NCBI GenBank assembly: GCA_002455655.1
Contig: DKLF01000004.1
Span: 8,355 to 30,017, forward strand
Direction of reading: 5' to 3'
DNA length: 21,663 nt
Source: Oscillibacter sp. UBA6647
GTDB lineage: Bacteria > Bacillota > Clostridia > Oscillospirales > Oscillospiraceae
Shown: piece after piece, positions 5,267 through 14,163 of the stretch
Position numbering within the stretch: the first letter of the stretch is position 1
Layout: each line of letters opens with the position of its first letter
Notes under the pieces: generated by a model
The model's input: only the letters and a program-made list of their open reading frames with translations
Told to the model about the DNA's origin: nothing
Database searches by the model: none
Position numbers and translations under genes: made by a program

Positions 5267-7666
5267 ATGACAAAGCCAGGCAAACGTAGAAAAAGCGACG
5301 CCGCCCGCTGGGCCAACCAGACTGTCCGCAATCGGACGGTACTGATGATGAGCCTTCTGGGCGTTGCGGTGTTTGTGGCGCTGCTGTTCAAGCTGTACAG
5401 TCTGCAAATCGTGCGGCATGAGGAGCTGCAGGAAAAGGCCGTGGCCCAGCAGACCCGCAGCGCAGTGGTCACCGCCTCCCGCGGTGCGATTTACGACAAA
5501 AATGGGGAAATTATGGCGGTTTCGGCCTCGGCGGAGACGGTGTGCATTTCTCCCCGGGATATTGAAAGCAGCAAGGACACGCAGGACCGGGAGTTTGTGG
5601 CCCGGGGGCTTGCCCGCATTCTGGAACTTGATGAAGCCGCCGTTCTCGACAAAATGGCGGATACGAACTCGCAGTATATTGAGCTGAAGAAAAAGGTGGA
5701 GCAGAAAACTGCTGACGAGGTGCGCCGCTTTATCAATGGAGAGATTGACGATCAGGGAAATGCGCTGACAAAGCTGGATGAGGATGGGAAGACTGTCCTT
5801 ATCAGCGACCCCTCCAAGCGCCCTGTCCGGCTTCAGGGCATTTTTCTCAACGCCGATTCCAAGCGCTACTACCCCTATGGAACGCTGGCCTCTCAGGTCA
5901 TTGGGTTTGTCGGCAGTGAGAACACAGGGCTATACGGACTGGAGGCCAAGTACGAGGATGTGCTGGAGGGAACCTCCGGCCTGACCGTCACCGCCAAGAC
6001 CAACACCGGCGAGGATATGCTATATCAATATGAGCAGTATTACGACGCGAAAAACGGAGACAGCCTGATGCTGACGCTGGACGTAAGTGTCCAGTCGGTT
6101 CTTGAAAAGGGAATTGAGTCCATGGTGGATAAGTTCGGGGCGAAAAACGGCGGCACCGGTATTGTCCTGAACGTGAAAACCGGCGGGATTCTCGCTATGG
6201 CGTCCTATCCCACCTTTGATTTGAACGATCCCTTTACCATTTACGATAAAAAGCTGAAAGCGCAGACCGAGGCGGAACTGGTAAAAGCGCTGGCTGGGCT
6301 TACGGAGGGGAGCGAGGAATACACCGCCGCCCGTAGTCAGGTAAACCGCGCGGCGCTGGGCGAGCAGTGGCGCAACCGCTGTATCAGCGACACCTACGAA
6401 CCGGGCTCCACCTTTAAGCCCGTCACTCTGGCGACGGCGCTGGAGGAAGGGCTGGTAAATCTGAATTCCGCCTTCAACTGCACCGGCTCCATCCGGGTGC
6501 CCGGCTGGAACAAGCCCATCTATTGTTCCAACCACAGGGGCCATGGTTTGCAGGACCTGATGAAGGCTACCGGAAATTCCTGCAACCCGGCTTTTATTAC
6601 AATGGGTCTTAAAATTGGAACGGAGAAATATTATCAGTATCTGAAATCCTTTGGTCTGATGGAGAAAACCGGCATTGATGAGATCAGCGAAACCACGGGC
6701 CTGTTTGCCAGCGAAAAGGACTTTGGCACCAACGTGGTGTCTCTGGCCTCCTATTCCTTCGGCCAAACCTTCACGGTCACGCCGCTTCAGGTCATCCGCG
6801 CGCAGGCCGCCACCATCAACGGGGGATATCTGCGCACGCCGTATCTGGTGGAGCAGGTGGTGGACGATCAGGGAAACGTTAAGTATCAGCACGACTCCAC
6901 CCCTGTGCGTCAGGTGGTCAGCAAGGAAACGTCCGACACCGTGCGCAAGTGCCTTGAATACGTGGTAGCCTCCGGCACCGGCAAAAACGGGCAGGTAGTT
7001 GGCTACCGCGTCGGCGGAAAAACCGGCACCGCAGATAAGACCGGCAACCCCGACAAGGAAGTCGTGGTGTCCTTTATGTGCTTCGCCCCAGCGGACGATC
7101 CGGAGGTCATTATGCTCATCACAATGGATACGCCCAGCCGAAACACCGGAGTATACGTCTCCGGCGGCAACATGGTGGCGCCTACCGCAAGCTCTGTCAT
7201 GGGTGAAATTCTGCCCTACGTGGGCGTGGAGCCGGATTATACCGCCGAGCAGATGGTGGGCGCGGATATCACCGTGCCCAACGTGGTGGGGCAGACGGCA
7301 GAGGCTGCGAAGGAGCGGATTACAAATCTTGGATTTACCTGCCGCACCGTGGGCGATGGGGCAACCGTTACCGACCAGACGCCCTTGGGCGGGTCCATCA
7401 TTCCAGGCAGTGCATCAGTTATCCTGTATCTGGGCGAGGAAAAGCCCGATACGCCCAGCACAGTTCCCAAGGTGGTGGGCATGACCGCTGCGCAGGCAAA
7501 TGCGGCGCTCACCAACGCGGGGTTGATTATGCGGGTGTCGGGAGCCACCTCCGCCAGCAGCGGAAACGTGTTTGCCCTGAACCAGTCTGTGTCGCCGGGG
7601 GCGGAAGTTCCGGCGGGAACGGTGGTCACCGTGCAGCTTGGCGCCCAGGGCAGTACGGCGGACTGA
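5267..7666 (+). CDS. class B penicillin-binding protein with two PASTA domains (PbpB/SpoVD type)
   Basis: This transpeptidase cross-links septal (or spore cortex) peptidoglycan and partners with the SEDS glycosyltransferase encoded downstream. The 799 residues comprise a basic N-terminus, one membrane anchor at about 25-48, a pedestal domain (about 60-250, including RGAIYDKNGEIMA), and the transpeptidase domain with the active-site Ser381 in STFK. The SxN motif is SCN at 438-440 and the KTG motif is at 585-587. Two PASTA repeats follow, at about 668-724 and 732-792, each starting VPxVVG. Two PASTA domains match B. subtilis PbpB better than SpoVD, but Clostridia vary. A single such gene in this cluster leaves open whether it serves vegetative division, sporulation or both. 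GGAGG stands 6 bases before the ATG. Confidence 0.93.
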   Translation: MTKPGKRRKSDAARWANQTVRNRTVLMMSLLGVAVFVALLFKLYSLQIVRHEELQEKAVAQQTRSAVVTASRGAIYDKNGEIMAVSASAETVCISPRDIESSKDTQDREFVARGLARILELDEAAVLDKMADTNSQYIELKKKVEQKTADEVRRFINGEIDDQGNALTKLDEDGKTVLISDPSKRPVRLQGIFLNADSKRYYPYGTLASQVIGFVGSENTGLYGLEAKYEDVLEGTSGLTVTAKTNTGEDMLYQYEQYYDAKNGDSLMLTLDVSVQSVLEKGIESMVDKFGAKNGGTGIVLNVKTGGILAMASYPTFDLNDPFTIYDKKLKAQTEAELVKALAGLTEGSEEYTAARSQVNRAALGEQWRNRCISDTYEPGSTFKPVTLATALEEGLVNLNSAFNCTGSIRVPGWNKPIYCSNHRGHGLQDLMKATGNSCNPAFITMGLKIGTEKYYQYLKSFGLMEKTGIDEISETTGLFASEKDFGTNVVSLASYSFGQTFTVTPLQVIRAQAATINGGYLRTPYLVEQVVDDQGNVKYQHDSTPVRQVVSKETSDTVRKCLEYVVASGTGKNGQVVGYRVGGKTGTADKTGNPDKEVVVSFMCFAPADDPEVIMLITMDTPSRNTGVYVSGGNMVAPTASSVMGEILPYVGVEPDYTAEQMVGADITVPNVVGQTAEAAKERITNLGFTCRTVGDGATVTDQTPLGGSIIPGSASVILYLGEEKPDTPSTVPKVVGMTAAQANAALTNAGLIMRVSGATSASSGNVFALNQSVSPGAEVPAGTVVTVQLGAQGSTAD

Positions 7667-7721
7667 CAGCTTTTGCATGATTTTGAGCACCTTCTCCCGT
7701 ATACTTTGCAAATCGCGCCGG

Positions 7722-7757
7722 ATATACTGTGAATGGTATATTTGCAACCATTTCACA
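7722..7757. promoter_or_regulatory. operator-like repeats upstream of murE
   Basis: ATATAC at 7722-7727 and GTATAT at 7736-7741 form one inverted repeat. TGTGAATGG at 7728-7736 and CCATTTCACA at 7748-7757 form another, with a one-base bulge. GTATACTTTGCAA (7699-7711) recurs with one base deleted as GTATATTTGCAA (7736-7747). The arrangement suggests a protein-binding site or an internal promoter region, but I cannot match it to a known regulator. Confidence 0.3.
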
Positions 7758-7779
7758 CTGTAAAGGGGCGTATTCAGAT

Positions 7780-9228
7780 ATGAAATTAAAGGATTTGCTT
7801 GTCGGCGCGGAGGTGCTGGAGCTTCACGCGGACGAAAACATGGAGATCTCCGGTGTCAGCTATGACTCCCGGAAGACAAAGGCAGGGGACCTGTTCGTGG
7901 CTATCAGCGGCTATGCCATGGACGGCCATGCCTATATCGGCAAGGCACAGGCGGCCGGCGCAGTGTGTGCCATATGTGAAAAAGTGCCGGAGGAAAAAAT
8001 ATCTTACGTGCTGGTAAAGGAGTCCCGGCGGGCGCTGGCGATTCTGGGGGCTAACTGGCTTGGCCACCCCGCAGAGCAAATGGTGATGACTGCGATTACC
8101 GGTACCAACGGGAAAACCACCACGACCTATCTCCTCAAAGCCATTCTGGAGCAGGAGGCGGGGGCGAAGGTGGGCCTGATCGGCACCAACCAGAACATGA
8201 TTGGCGGGGAGAGCCTGCCCACAGAGCGGACCACGCCGGAGAGCTTTGAACTTCACAAATTGTTCCGCCAGATGCTTGACGCAGGCTGCACCCATGTGGT
8301 GATGGAAACGTCGTCCCACGCACTGTATGAGGGACGGGTTCACGGAATCCGGTACGATGTGGGCGTGTTCACCAATCTGACGCAGGACCATCTGGATTTC
8401 CACGGGACCATGGAAGACTACTGCGATGCGAAGGCCATCCTGTTCCAAAACTGCGGCGTGGGAGTCTACAATGCCGACGATCCGTGGTCTGGGCGGCTGC
8501 TGCAAAACGCCGACTGTGAAAAATACGCTTACGCGGTGGAGGCTGAGGCCGACCTGCGGGCCGAGGAAATTGAGCTGGGCGCGGACCATGTGGCCTTCAC
8601 CGCCGTGACAAAAAACGGGCGGGTAAAAATTTGGGTTGGCATTCCGGGCGAATTTATGGTATATAATACGCTGGATGTATTAGCGGCGGCGCTGAAGCTG
8701 GGAGTCCCACTTGAAAAGAGCGCCGAGGCCCTGCGCCGGGTCCCCCATGTGAAGGGCCGGGTGGAGGTTGTCCCCACGCCGGGGCGGGACTATACGATTC
8801 TGATTGACTATGCCCACAGCCCCGACGGACTGAAAAACGTGCTTACCGCCGTGAAGGGCTTTGCCAAAGGGCGCACTGTGGCCGTGTTCGGCTGCGGTGG
8901 GGACCGGGACCGGACAAAGCGGCCCCAGATGGGAAAAATTGCGGCGGAGATCGCGGACTATGTGATTGTGACCTCCGACAATCCCCGCACGGAGAAACCT
9001 GCCGCCATCATCGACGAGATTCTCGCCGGGCTGGAGGGAACGCCGACGACCTATGCCGTGGTGGAGGACCGGGTGGAGGCCATCCGCTTTGCCATGGACA
9101 ATGCCAAAACGGACGATGTAATTGTTCTGTGTGGCAAGGGGCATGAGACGTATCAGGAAGTGAACCACGAAAAGCGCCACATGGACGAACGGGAGATTGT
9201 GGCGGAGCATCTGGGAAGGGCGCGCTGA
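7780..9228 (+). CDS. murE: UDP-MurNAc-tripeptide synthetase MurE (meso-DAP adding)
   Basis: MurE adds the third amino acid to UDP-MurNAc-L-Ala-D-Glu in the cytosol, using ATP. The 482 residues show the three Mur ligase domains. The ATP-binding TGTNGKTT loop is at 107-114, the lysine that is carbamylated in this family is about K218 (DAKAILF), and the C-terminal DNPR motif is at 400-403. DNPR marks enzymes that add meso-diaminopimelate rather than lysine, so the wall is probably DAP-type. I place the start at ATG 7780, which gives the usual MKLKDLL opening; an in-frame ATG at 7729 lies inside the upstream repeats without a convincing ribosome site. murF, normally next, is absent: mraY follows after 124 bases. 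Confidence 0.94.
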   Translation: MKLKDLLVGAEVLELHADENMEISGVSYDSRKTKAGDLFVAISGYAMDGHAYIGKAQAAGAVCAICEKVPEEKISYVLVKESRRALAILGANWLGHPAEQMVMTAITGTNGKTTTTYLLKAILEQEAGAKVGLIGTNQNMIGGESLPTERTTPESFELHKLFRQMLDAGCTHVVMETSSHALYEGRVHGIRYDVGVFTNLTQDHLDFHGTMEDYCDAKAILFQNCGVGVYNADDPWSGRLLQNADCEKYAYAVEAEADLRAEEIELGADHVAFTAVTKNGRVKIWVGIPGEFMVYNTLDVLAAALKLGVPLEKSAEALRRVPHVKGRVEVVPTPGRDYTILIDYAHSPDGLKNVLTAVKGFAKGRTVAVFGCGGDRDRTKRPQMGKIAAEIADYVIVTSDNPRTEKPAAIIDEILAGLEGTPTTYAVVEDRVEAIRFAMDNAKTDDVIVLCGKGHETYQEVNHEKRHMDEREIVAEHLGRAR

Positions 9229-9352
9229 AGCGCCCGGAACAGGGCGTGCACCCCGTTTGAAGGACGTTTTCGCACATGGCGGAGATGGGCGCGCGCTTTT
9301 ACGGAGACTGCATGAGGGAAGGGCCCGGCCCCGCCGGGTAAGGAGAAGGCAC

Positions 9353-10336
9353 ATGGATATAGCAAATTTGGCGGCGGCGCCGGTGAGCTTTTTTCTGACG
9401 CTTGTCATTGGAAAGTTTCTAATTCCGGAGCTGCGGAAGCTGAAGGCAGGACAGGAGATTCGGGAGGACGGCCCCAAATGGCACGCGGGAAAGGCCGGAA
9501 CGCCCACCATGGGAGGCATCATGTTCATCATCGGCACGGGCGTGACGGTGGTGGCCTTGGGCTGGCGGCAGATGCTGGCGGGCGAATTCGTCCATCTGTA
9601 TGTGTATCTGTTTGCGCTGGTGTTTGGTCTGATCGGCTTTGTGGACGATTACCGCAAGGTGCGCCAGCACCAGAACGAGGGGCTTACTGCCCGGCAGAAA
9701 TTCATTTTGCAGTTGGCGGCGGCGGTGGTGTTTTTAAGCATCATGCGCTACGAGGGCCTTTTGAGCAACAGTCTTTATATTCCCTTTGCAGACGTGACGC
9801 TGGAGCTGAACTGGGTGATGTATCTGGCCTTTGCGGCCTTTGTCATCGTGGGTTGCGTCAACGCCGTGAACCTGACGGACGGAATAGACGGGCTGGCCAC
9901 CGGCGTTACCTTTGTGGTGATGATGTTTTTCGCCGGGGCTACTGCCGCGGCCTTTGGGGGGCTGAGTATGATATCCTCCGCTTTGGCGGGGGGGCTGGCG
10001 GCATTTTTTGTATATAACTGTCACCCAGCAAAGGTATTTATGGGAGATACCGGAAGCTTGTTTCTGGGCGGCGCGGTGGCGGCTCTGGCGTTTGCAATGG
10101 ATATGCCGCTGGTTCTGGTTCCCGTGGGCCTGATCTACATTGCAGAGACGGTTTCCGATATTATTCAAATAGCTTATTTTAAAGCCACCCACGGCAAGCG
10201 CTTTTTCAAAATGGCGCCGCTGCACCATCATCTGGAGCTGTGCGGCTGGAGCGAGGCGAAGCTTGTGACAGTGTTTTCCCTTATCACGCTGGCGGGCTGT
10301 GTCGCGGCGTGGCTGGGGATTCAGGGGAGAATTTGA
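9353..10336 (+). CDS. mraY: phospho-N-acetylmuramoyl-pentapeptide transferase MraY
   Basis: MraY makes lipid I by moving phospho-MurNAc-pentapeptide to undecaprenyl phosphate at the inner face of the membrane. The 327-residue protein has about ten membrane helices and all signatures: GTPTMGG at 49-55, the DDYRK Asp pair at 98-99, NAVNLTDGIDGLATG with Asp176, FMGDTGSL with Asp232, and the APLHHHLELCGW histidine motif at 288-299. The ATG at 9353 has TAAGGAG 7 bases upstream and gives the correct N-terminus; a longer open frame begins inside the murE 3' end and is not used. The 124-base gap after murE contains only GC-rich short inverted repeats. Confidence 0.96.
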   Translation: MDIANLAAAPVSFFLTLVIGKFLIPELRKLKAGQEIREDGPKWHAGKAGTPTMGGIMFIIGTGVTVVALGWRQMLAGEFVHLYVYLFALVFGLIGFVDDYRKVRQHQNEGLTARQKFILQLAAAVVFLSIMRYEGLLSNSLYIPFADVTLELNWVMYLAFAAFVIVGCVNAVNLTDGIDGLATGVTFVVMMFFAGATAAAFGGLSMISSALAGGLAAFFVYNCHPAKVFMGDTGSLFLGGAVAALAFAMDMPLVLVPVGLIYIAETVSDIIQIAYFKATHGKRFFKMAPLHHHLELCGWSEAKLVTVFSLITLAGCVAAWLGIQGRI

Positions 10337-10369
10337 CGCGTCCGCCAAATGGAGAAGGGGGAGTGACTG

Positions 10370-11641
10370 GTGGTCCGGGAACGCAAACCGAATAACGCAC
10401 GGCCCCGTTCTTCCCGTGGGGACCGGGACCGGGGATTTAGCTCCGTCCGCCGTCCTGCCGTCAGCCGGGAAACGCTTTTGGCCCGCCAGCGGGCCAAGGA
10501 GGAGCGCCTGCTTCGGGAGCAGGAGGGGCGGGAACTGGCCAGAGGGCCGATTGATCTGCCCTTCTGCCTTTTGGTGCTGCTGCTGACTGCCATCGGACTC
10601 ATCATGCTGTTTTCCGCCAGCTTTCCAAGGGCCTATTACGAAAGCGGCAACCCGACCTATTACGTGTCGAAGCAGGGCGTATTCGCCATTATGGGCGTGG
10701 CGGCTATGGCGTTTGTGGGAAAAATCAACTACCAGAGGTTCCGGGCCCTTGCAAAGCCCCTGCTGTTTCTGGCTATTATTTTGCTGGTGCTGGTGATTAT
10801 TCCGGGCAACCCTATCGCCCTGACCCGGAACAATGCCACCCGTTGGCTGGGAATTCCCAACACCGCGCTGCAATTTCAACCCTCAGAGGTGGCAAAGCTG
10901 GCGGTGGTGCTCTATTTTTCTGATACCGTTTCCAAAAAGAAGGAGCGGATGCAGACCTTTCGTTACGGTATCCTGCCCTACGGCGTGATTCTGGTGGTGC
11001 TGGCGGGGCTGATGATGCTGGAGCCTCACCTGTCCGGAACGCTGCTGATCTTAGGCGCGGGAGCCGCCATCATGCTGGTGGGCGGCATCAGCTGGAAGTG
11101 GGTTGCCGGGGCGATGGGTGTAGCCGCGGCGGGAATGTACGCCGTGGTGGGAATCGTCGGCTACGGTGCGTCCCGCATCGCCATGTGGCACAACCCGTTT
11201 ATAGACCCACGGGGAGACGGCTATCAATTGGCCCAGAGCCTGTTGTCCATCGGCTCCGGCGGGCTTTTGGGCGTGGGCCTTGGGAAAAGCAGGCAAAAAT
11301 TTATGTATCTGCCGGAGGAGCACAACGACTTCGTGTTTTCCATCGTGTGCGAGGAACTGGGGCTGATTGGTGCGGCAGTGATTATGCTGCTGTTTGCGGC
11401 GCTGATTCTGCGGGGATACTGGATTGCCCTCCACGCCCGGGACCGGTTTGGAAACCTGCTGGCGGTGGGCATCACCACTCTGCTGGCTTTCCAGACATTT
11501 TTGAACATGGCGGTGGTGACGGGGCTGCTGCCCACCACCGGCGTATCTCTTCCCTTTTTCAGCTACGGAGGAACGGCGCTGACGATCCAGCTCTTTGAAA
11601 TGGGGATTGTATTGAGCGTGTCCCGGCAGATGAAGATTTGA
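10370..11641 (+). CDS. ftsW: SEDS-family septal peptidoglycan polymerase FtsW/SpoVE
   Basis: SEDS proteins polymerise lipid II into glycan strands together with a class B penicillin-binding protein. The 423-residue product starts with a GTG at 10370 behind GGAGAAGGGGGAG. The first 60 residues are a very basic cytoplasmic tail (RSSRGDRDRG, LLARQRAKEERLL). About ten transmembrane helices follow. Conserved blocks are FQPSEVAKLAVVLY, the GDGYQLAQSLLSIGSGG loop, YLPEEHNDFVFS with Asp320 as the candidate catalytic residue, and PTTGVSLPFFSYGG near the end. Between mraY and murG one expects murD as well, but it is not present. FtsW and SpoVE cannot be separated by sequence here; a single copy may serve both division and sporulation. 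Confidence 0.92.
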   Translation: MVRERKPNNARPRSSRGDRDRGFSSVRRPAVSRETLLARQRAKEERLLREQEGRELARGPIDLPFCLLVLLLTAIGLIMLFSASFPRAYYESGNPTYYVSKQGVFAIMGVAAMAFVGKINYQRFRALAKPLLFLAIILLVLVIIPGNPIALTRNNATRWLGIPNTALQFQPSEVAKLAVVLYFSDTVSKKKERMQTFRYGILPYGVILVVLAGLMMLEPHLSGTLLILGAGAAIMLVGGISWKWVAGAMGVAAAGMYAVVGIVGYGASRIAMWHNPFIDPRGDGYQLAQSLLSIGSGGLLGVGLGKSRQKFMYLPEEHNDFVFSIVCEELGLIGAAVIMLLFAALILRGYWIALHARDRFGNLLAVGITTLLAFQTFLNMAVVTGLLPTTGVSLPFFSYGGTALTIQLFEMGIVLSVSRQMKI

Positions 11642-11676
11642 TGCAGGGCACGCGGACTTTAAGGAAGTGTTTTAAA

Positions 11677-12807
11677 ATGGGCAACGTGCCCGAACGGGTC
11701 ATTTTCACCTGCGGGGGGACGGCGGGACATGTGAATCCCGCCGTTGCTCTGGCGCAATTGATGATCGCGCGGAAGTCGGATACGGAGATTTTATTTGTAG
11801 GCGCGGAGCGGGGCCTTGAAAAGGATCTGATTCCAAAGGCGGGCTTTTCCTTTCGCACCGTTCACATCTCCAGCTTTCACCGCTCGATGAAACTGCCGGA
11901 AATCAAGCACAATTTAATCTCCGTGGGAAACTATCTCCGGGCGCCCAGAGAGGCGCGGCGCATTCTGCGGAAATTTCGCCCTCAGGTGGTCATTGGCACC
12001 GGGGGCTATGCCAGTTTTCCCATGGTAAAAGCGGCGGCAAGGCTGGGAATCCCCACCGCCGTCCACGAGTCTAACATGGTCCCCGGCCTGACTACCCGAC
12101 TGCTGGAGCCTTTTGCCGACCGGATCATGGTGGGCTTTGAGGAGTGCCGGGGCCAATATCGCCATCCGGACAGGGTGGTGGTCACGGGAACGCCGGTGCG
12201 GGGCGATTTTTTTACCCGGACGAAACAGCAGGCCCGGGAAGAACTGGGGATTCATGACAAAAGACCCCTGATCGTTTCTTTCTGGGGGTCTTTGGGCGCG
12301 GCGGGAATGAACGGAGAAATGGCCACATTTTTGGCGCTGGAAGCGGCAAAGGAGCCGTTTCACCACATTCACGGGGCAGGCGGAGGCTACGACGCGCTGC
12401 TGCGGACGCTGAAGGAGCGGGGCGTAGACCTTAAGCGGCACCCGTCTCTTGAGGTGCGGCCCTACATTTATGATATGGACCGGGCGCTTCGGGCGGCCGA
12501 TCTGGTGCTGTGCCGGGCGGGCGCGTCCACCATCAGCGAACTGACGGCGCTGGGCGTTCCGGCGCTGATCGTACCCTCTCCCTATGTGACCAACAACCAT
12601 CAGGAGAAAAACGCGCGGGTTTTGGAGCGGGCGGGCGGCGCCTGCGTTTTGCTGGAGGACGAGGCAAATGGACAGGTCCTGTTTCAAAAGTCCTGCGAAA
12701 TACTCCGGGACGACGCACGGCGCGCGTCCATGTCCGCCGCCATGGAGAAACTTGGAATCCCCGATGCGGCGGAGCGTATCTATCAGACGGTGCTGGAACT
12801 GCTGTAA
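11677..12807 (+). CDS. murG: UDP-GlcNAc:lipid I GlcNAc transferase MurG
   Basis: MurG converts lipid I to lipid II at the inner membrane face. The 376-residue GT-B enzyme shows a CGGTAGHVNPA loop at 12-22 (a GGTAGH variant of the usual GGTGGH) and VHESNMVPGLTTR. The second-domain phosphate loop appears as FWGSLGAAGMN, and the nucleotide-sugar site RAGASTISELTALGVPALIVPSP is followed by NNHQEKNA. Possible starts are TTG 11638 or ATG 11641, which overlap the ftsW stop, and ATG 11677. I chose 11677 because AAGGAAGTG lies upstream and only about ten residues precede the glycine loop, as in homologues. Function is secure. Confidence 0.94.
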   Translation: MGNVPERVIFTCGGTAGHVNPAVALAQLMIARKSDTEILFVGAERGLEKDLIPKAGFSFRTVHISSFHRSMKLPEIKHNLISVGNYLRAPREARRILRKFRPQVVIGTGGYASFPMVKAAARLGIPTAVHESNMVPGLTTRLLEPFADRIMVGFEECRGQYRHPDRVVVTGTPVRGDFFTRTKQQAREELGIHDKRPLIVSFWGSLGAAGMNGEMATFLALEAAKEPFHHIHGAGGGYDALLRTLKERGVDLKRHPSLEVRPYIYDMDRALRAADLVLCRAGASTISELTALGVPALIVPSPYVTNNHQEKNARVLERAGGACVLLEDEANGQVLFQKSCEILRDDARRASMSAAMEKLGIPDAAERIYQTVLELL

Positions 12808-12873
12808 CCCCCAAAGGCTCCCCACGCATACGATGGACTGTTGAACCATTCTGTATGCGGAGGGAATTGCATT

Positions 12874-14142
12874 ATGAGTCAGATCATCGTAAAGGGCGGG
12901 AGGGCTCTTTCCGGCTCCGTCCGGGTGCAGGGCGCGAAAAACAGCGCACTGCCCATCCTGGCGGCCACGCTTTTAAACCGGGGGGAGACGGTGCTGAAAG
13001 GCTGCCCCAGACTGCGGGATGTGGACGCATCGGTCCGCATTCTTCGGCATCTTGGCTGCGAGGCCCGCTGGGAGGAGGATACGCTGACGGTAAATACCGT
13101 GGGCATGAATTGCTGCAACATCTCTGATGCGCTGATGCGGGAGATGCGCTCCTCCGCCATTTTCCTTGGGGCCGTGCTGGCCCGCTGCGGTCAGGCAGAC
13201 CTCAGCTACCCCGGTGGCTGCGAGCTGGGACCAAGACCCATTGATTTACATTTGGCGGGCCTCCGGGAGCTGGGGGCTGATATCCGGGAGGACGGCGGGC
13301 GGCTCCGCTGTACCGCGCCCCACCTTGTGGGGCGGGAGGTGGTATTGAGCCTGCCCAGTGTGGGCGCCACGGAGAACCTGATGCTGGCTGCCTGTGGAGG
13401 AAGTGGTGTCACTTCTATTTATAATGCGGCCCGGGAGCCGGAGATCGAGGATTTGCAGGACTATCTCTGTGCGTGCGGCGCAAAGGTTTCCGGTGCGGGC
13501 ACTTCCACCGTCACGGTAGAGGGCGGCGCGCAGCTTTCCGGCTGTACGCATACCGTGATGCCTGACCGCATTGCAGCGGCTACTTATCTCTGCGCGGCGG
13601 CAGCCGCCGGGGGCGAGGTGCATCTGACAGGCGCGAAGGAAGGGCATCTGTCCACTGTGACGGCGGCGCTGCGGGAGGCGGGCTGCACTGTGACAGCGGA
13701 CGAAGAGGGCATTACTCTGCGCAGGCGGGGGGCGCTGCGGGGCATCCGTCCCATTCACACCGCACCCTATCCCGGCTTTCCCACTGACGCACAGGCTGTC
13801 TTGATGGCGGCGCTGGCTCGCAGCCGGGGAGCCACGGTGTTTGAGGAAAACATTTTCACAAGCCGCTTTCGCCATGTCGACGAGCTTTCCCGCATGGGAG
13901 CGGATATCCGGGTGTCCGGCCGCGTGGCGGTGGTCAACGGCGTGGAAAAGCTCCACGGCGCGTCCGTGCAGTCCACGGATCTGCGGGGCGGGGCGGCGCT
14001 GTGCGTGGCGGCGCTGGCCGCCGAGGGAGAAAGCGGCGTGTCCGGTGTGGAGCACATTGACCGGGGCTACGAGGACCTCGCCAAAACGCTTGGGGAACTG
14101 GGTGCAGACATTCGCCGGGACGAGGAAAACGGCGGAGAATAG
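12874..14142 (+). CDS. murA: UDP-N-acetylglucosamine 1-carboxyvinyltransferase MurA
   Basis: MurA transfers enolpyruvate from PEP to UDP-GlcNAc, the first committed step of peptidoglycan synthesis. The 422-residue length is typical. The substrate-binding Lys22-Asn23 pair lies in VQGAKNSALP, and the catalytic, fosfomycin-reactive cysteine is Cys116 in YPGGCELGPRPIDLH. The enzyme therefore has the Cys rather than the Asp that gives intrinsic fosfomycin resistance in some bacteria. The ATG at 12874 has GGAGGG 9 bases upstream. Firmicutes often have a second paralogue elsewhere; the product here is the dcw copy, between murG and ftsQ. Confidence 0.95.
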   Translation: MSQIIVKGGRALSGSVRVQGAKNSALPILAATLLNRGETVLKGCPRLRDVDASVRILRHLGCEARWEEDTLTVNTVGMNCCNISDALMREMRSSAIFLGAVLARCGQADLSYPGGCELGPRPIDLHLAGLRELGADIREDGGRLRCTAPHLVGREVVLSLPSVGATENLMLAACGGSGVTSIYNAAREPEIEDLQDYLCACGAKVSGAGTSTVTVEGGAQLSGCTHTVMPDRIAAATYLCAAAAAGGEVHLTGAKEGHLSTVTAALREAGCTVTADEEGITLRRRGALRGIRPIHTAPYPGFPTDAQAVLMAALARSRGATVFEENIFTSRFRHVDELSRMGADIRVSGRVAVVNGVEKLHGASVQSTDLRGGAALCVAALAAEGESGVSGVEHIDRGYEDLAKTLGELGADIRRDEENGGE

Positions 14143-14163
14143 AGACAGACTGGAGTATAGCAG

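Noticed and set aside
10665..10671. A second exact TGTCGAA heptamer
   Set aside because: It lies inside the ftsW coding region and is expected by chance.
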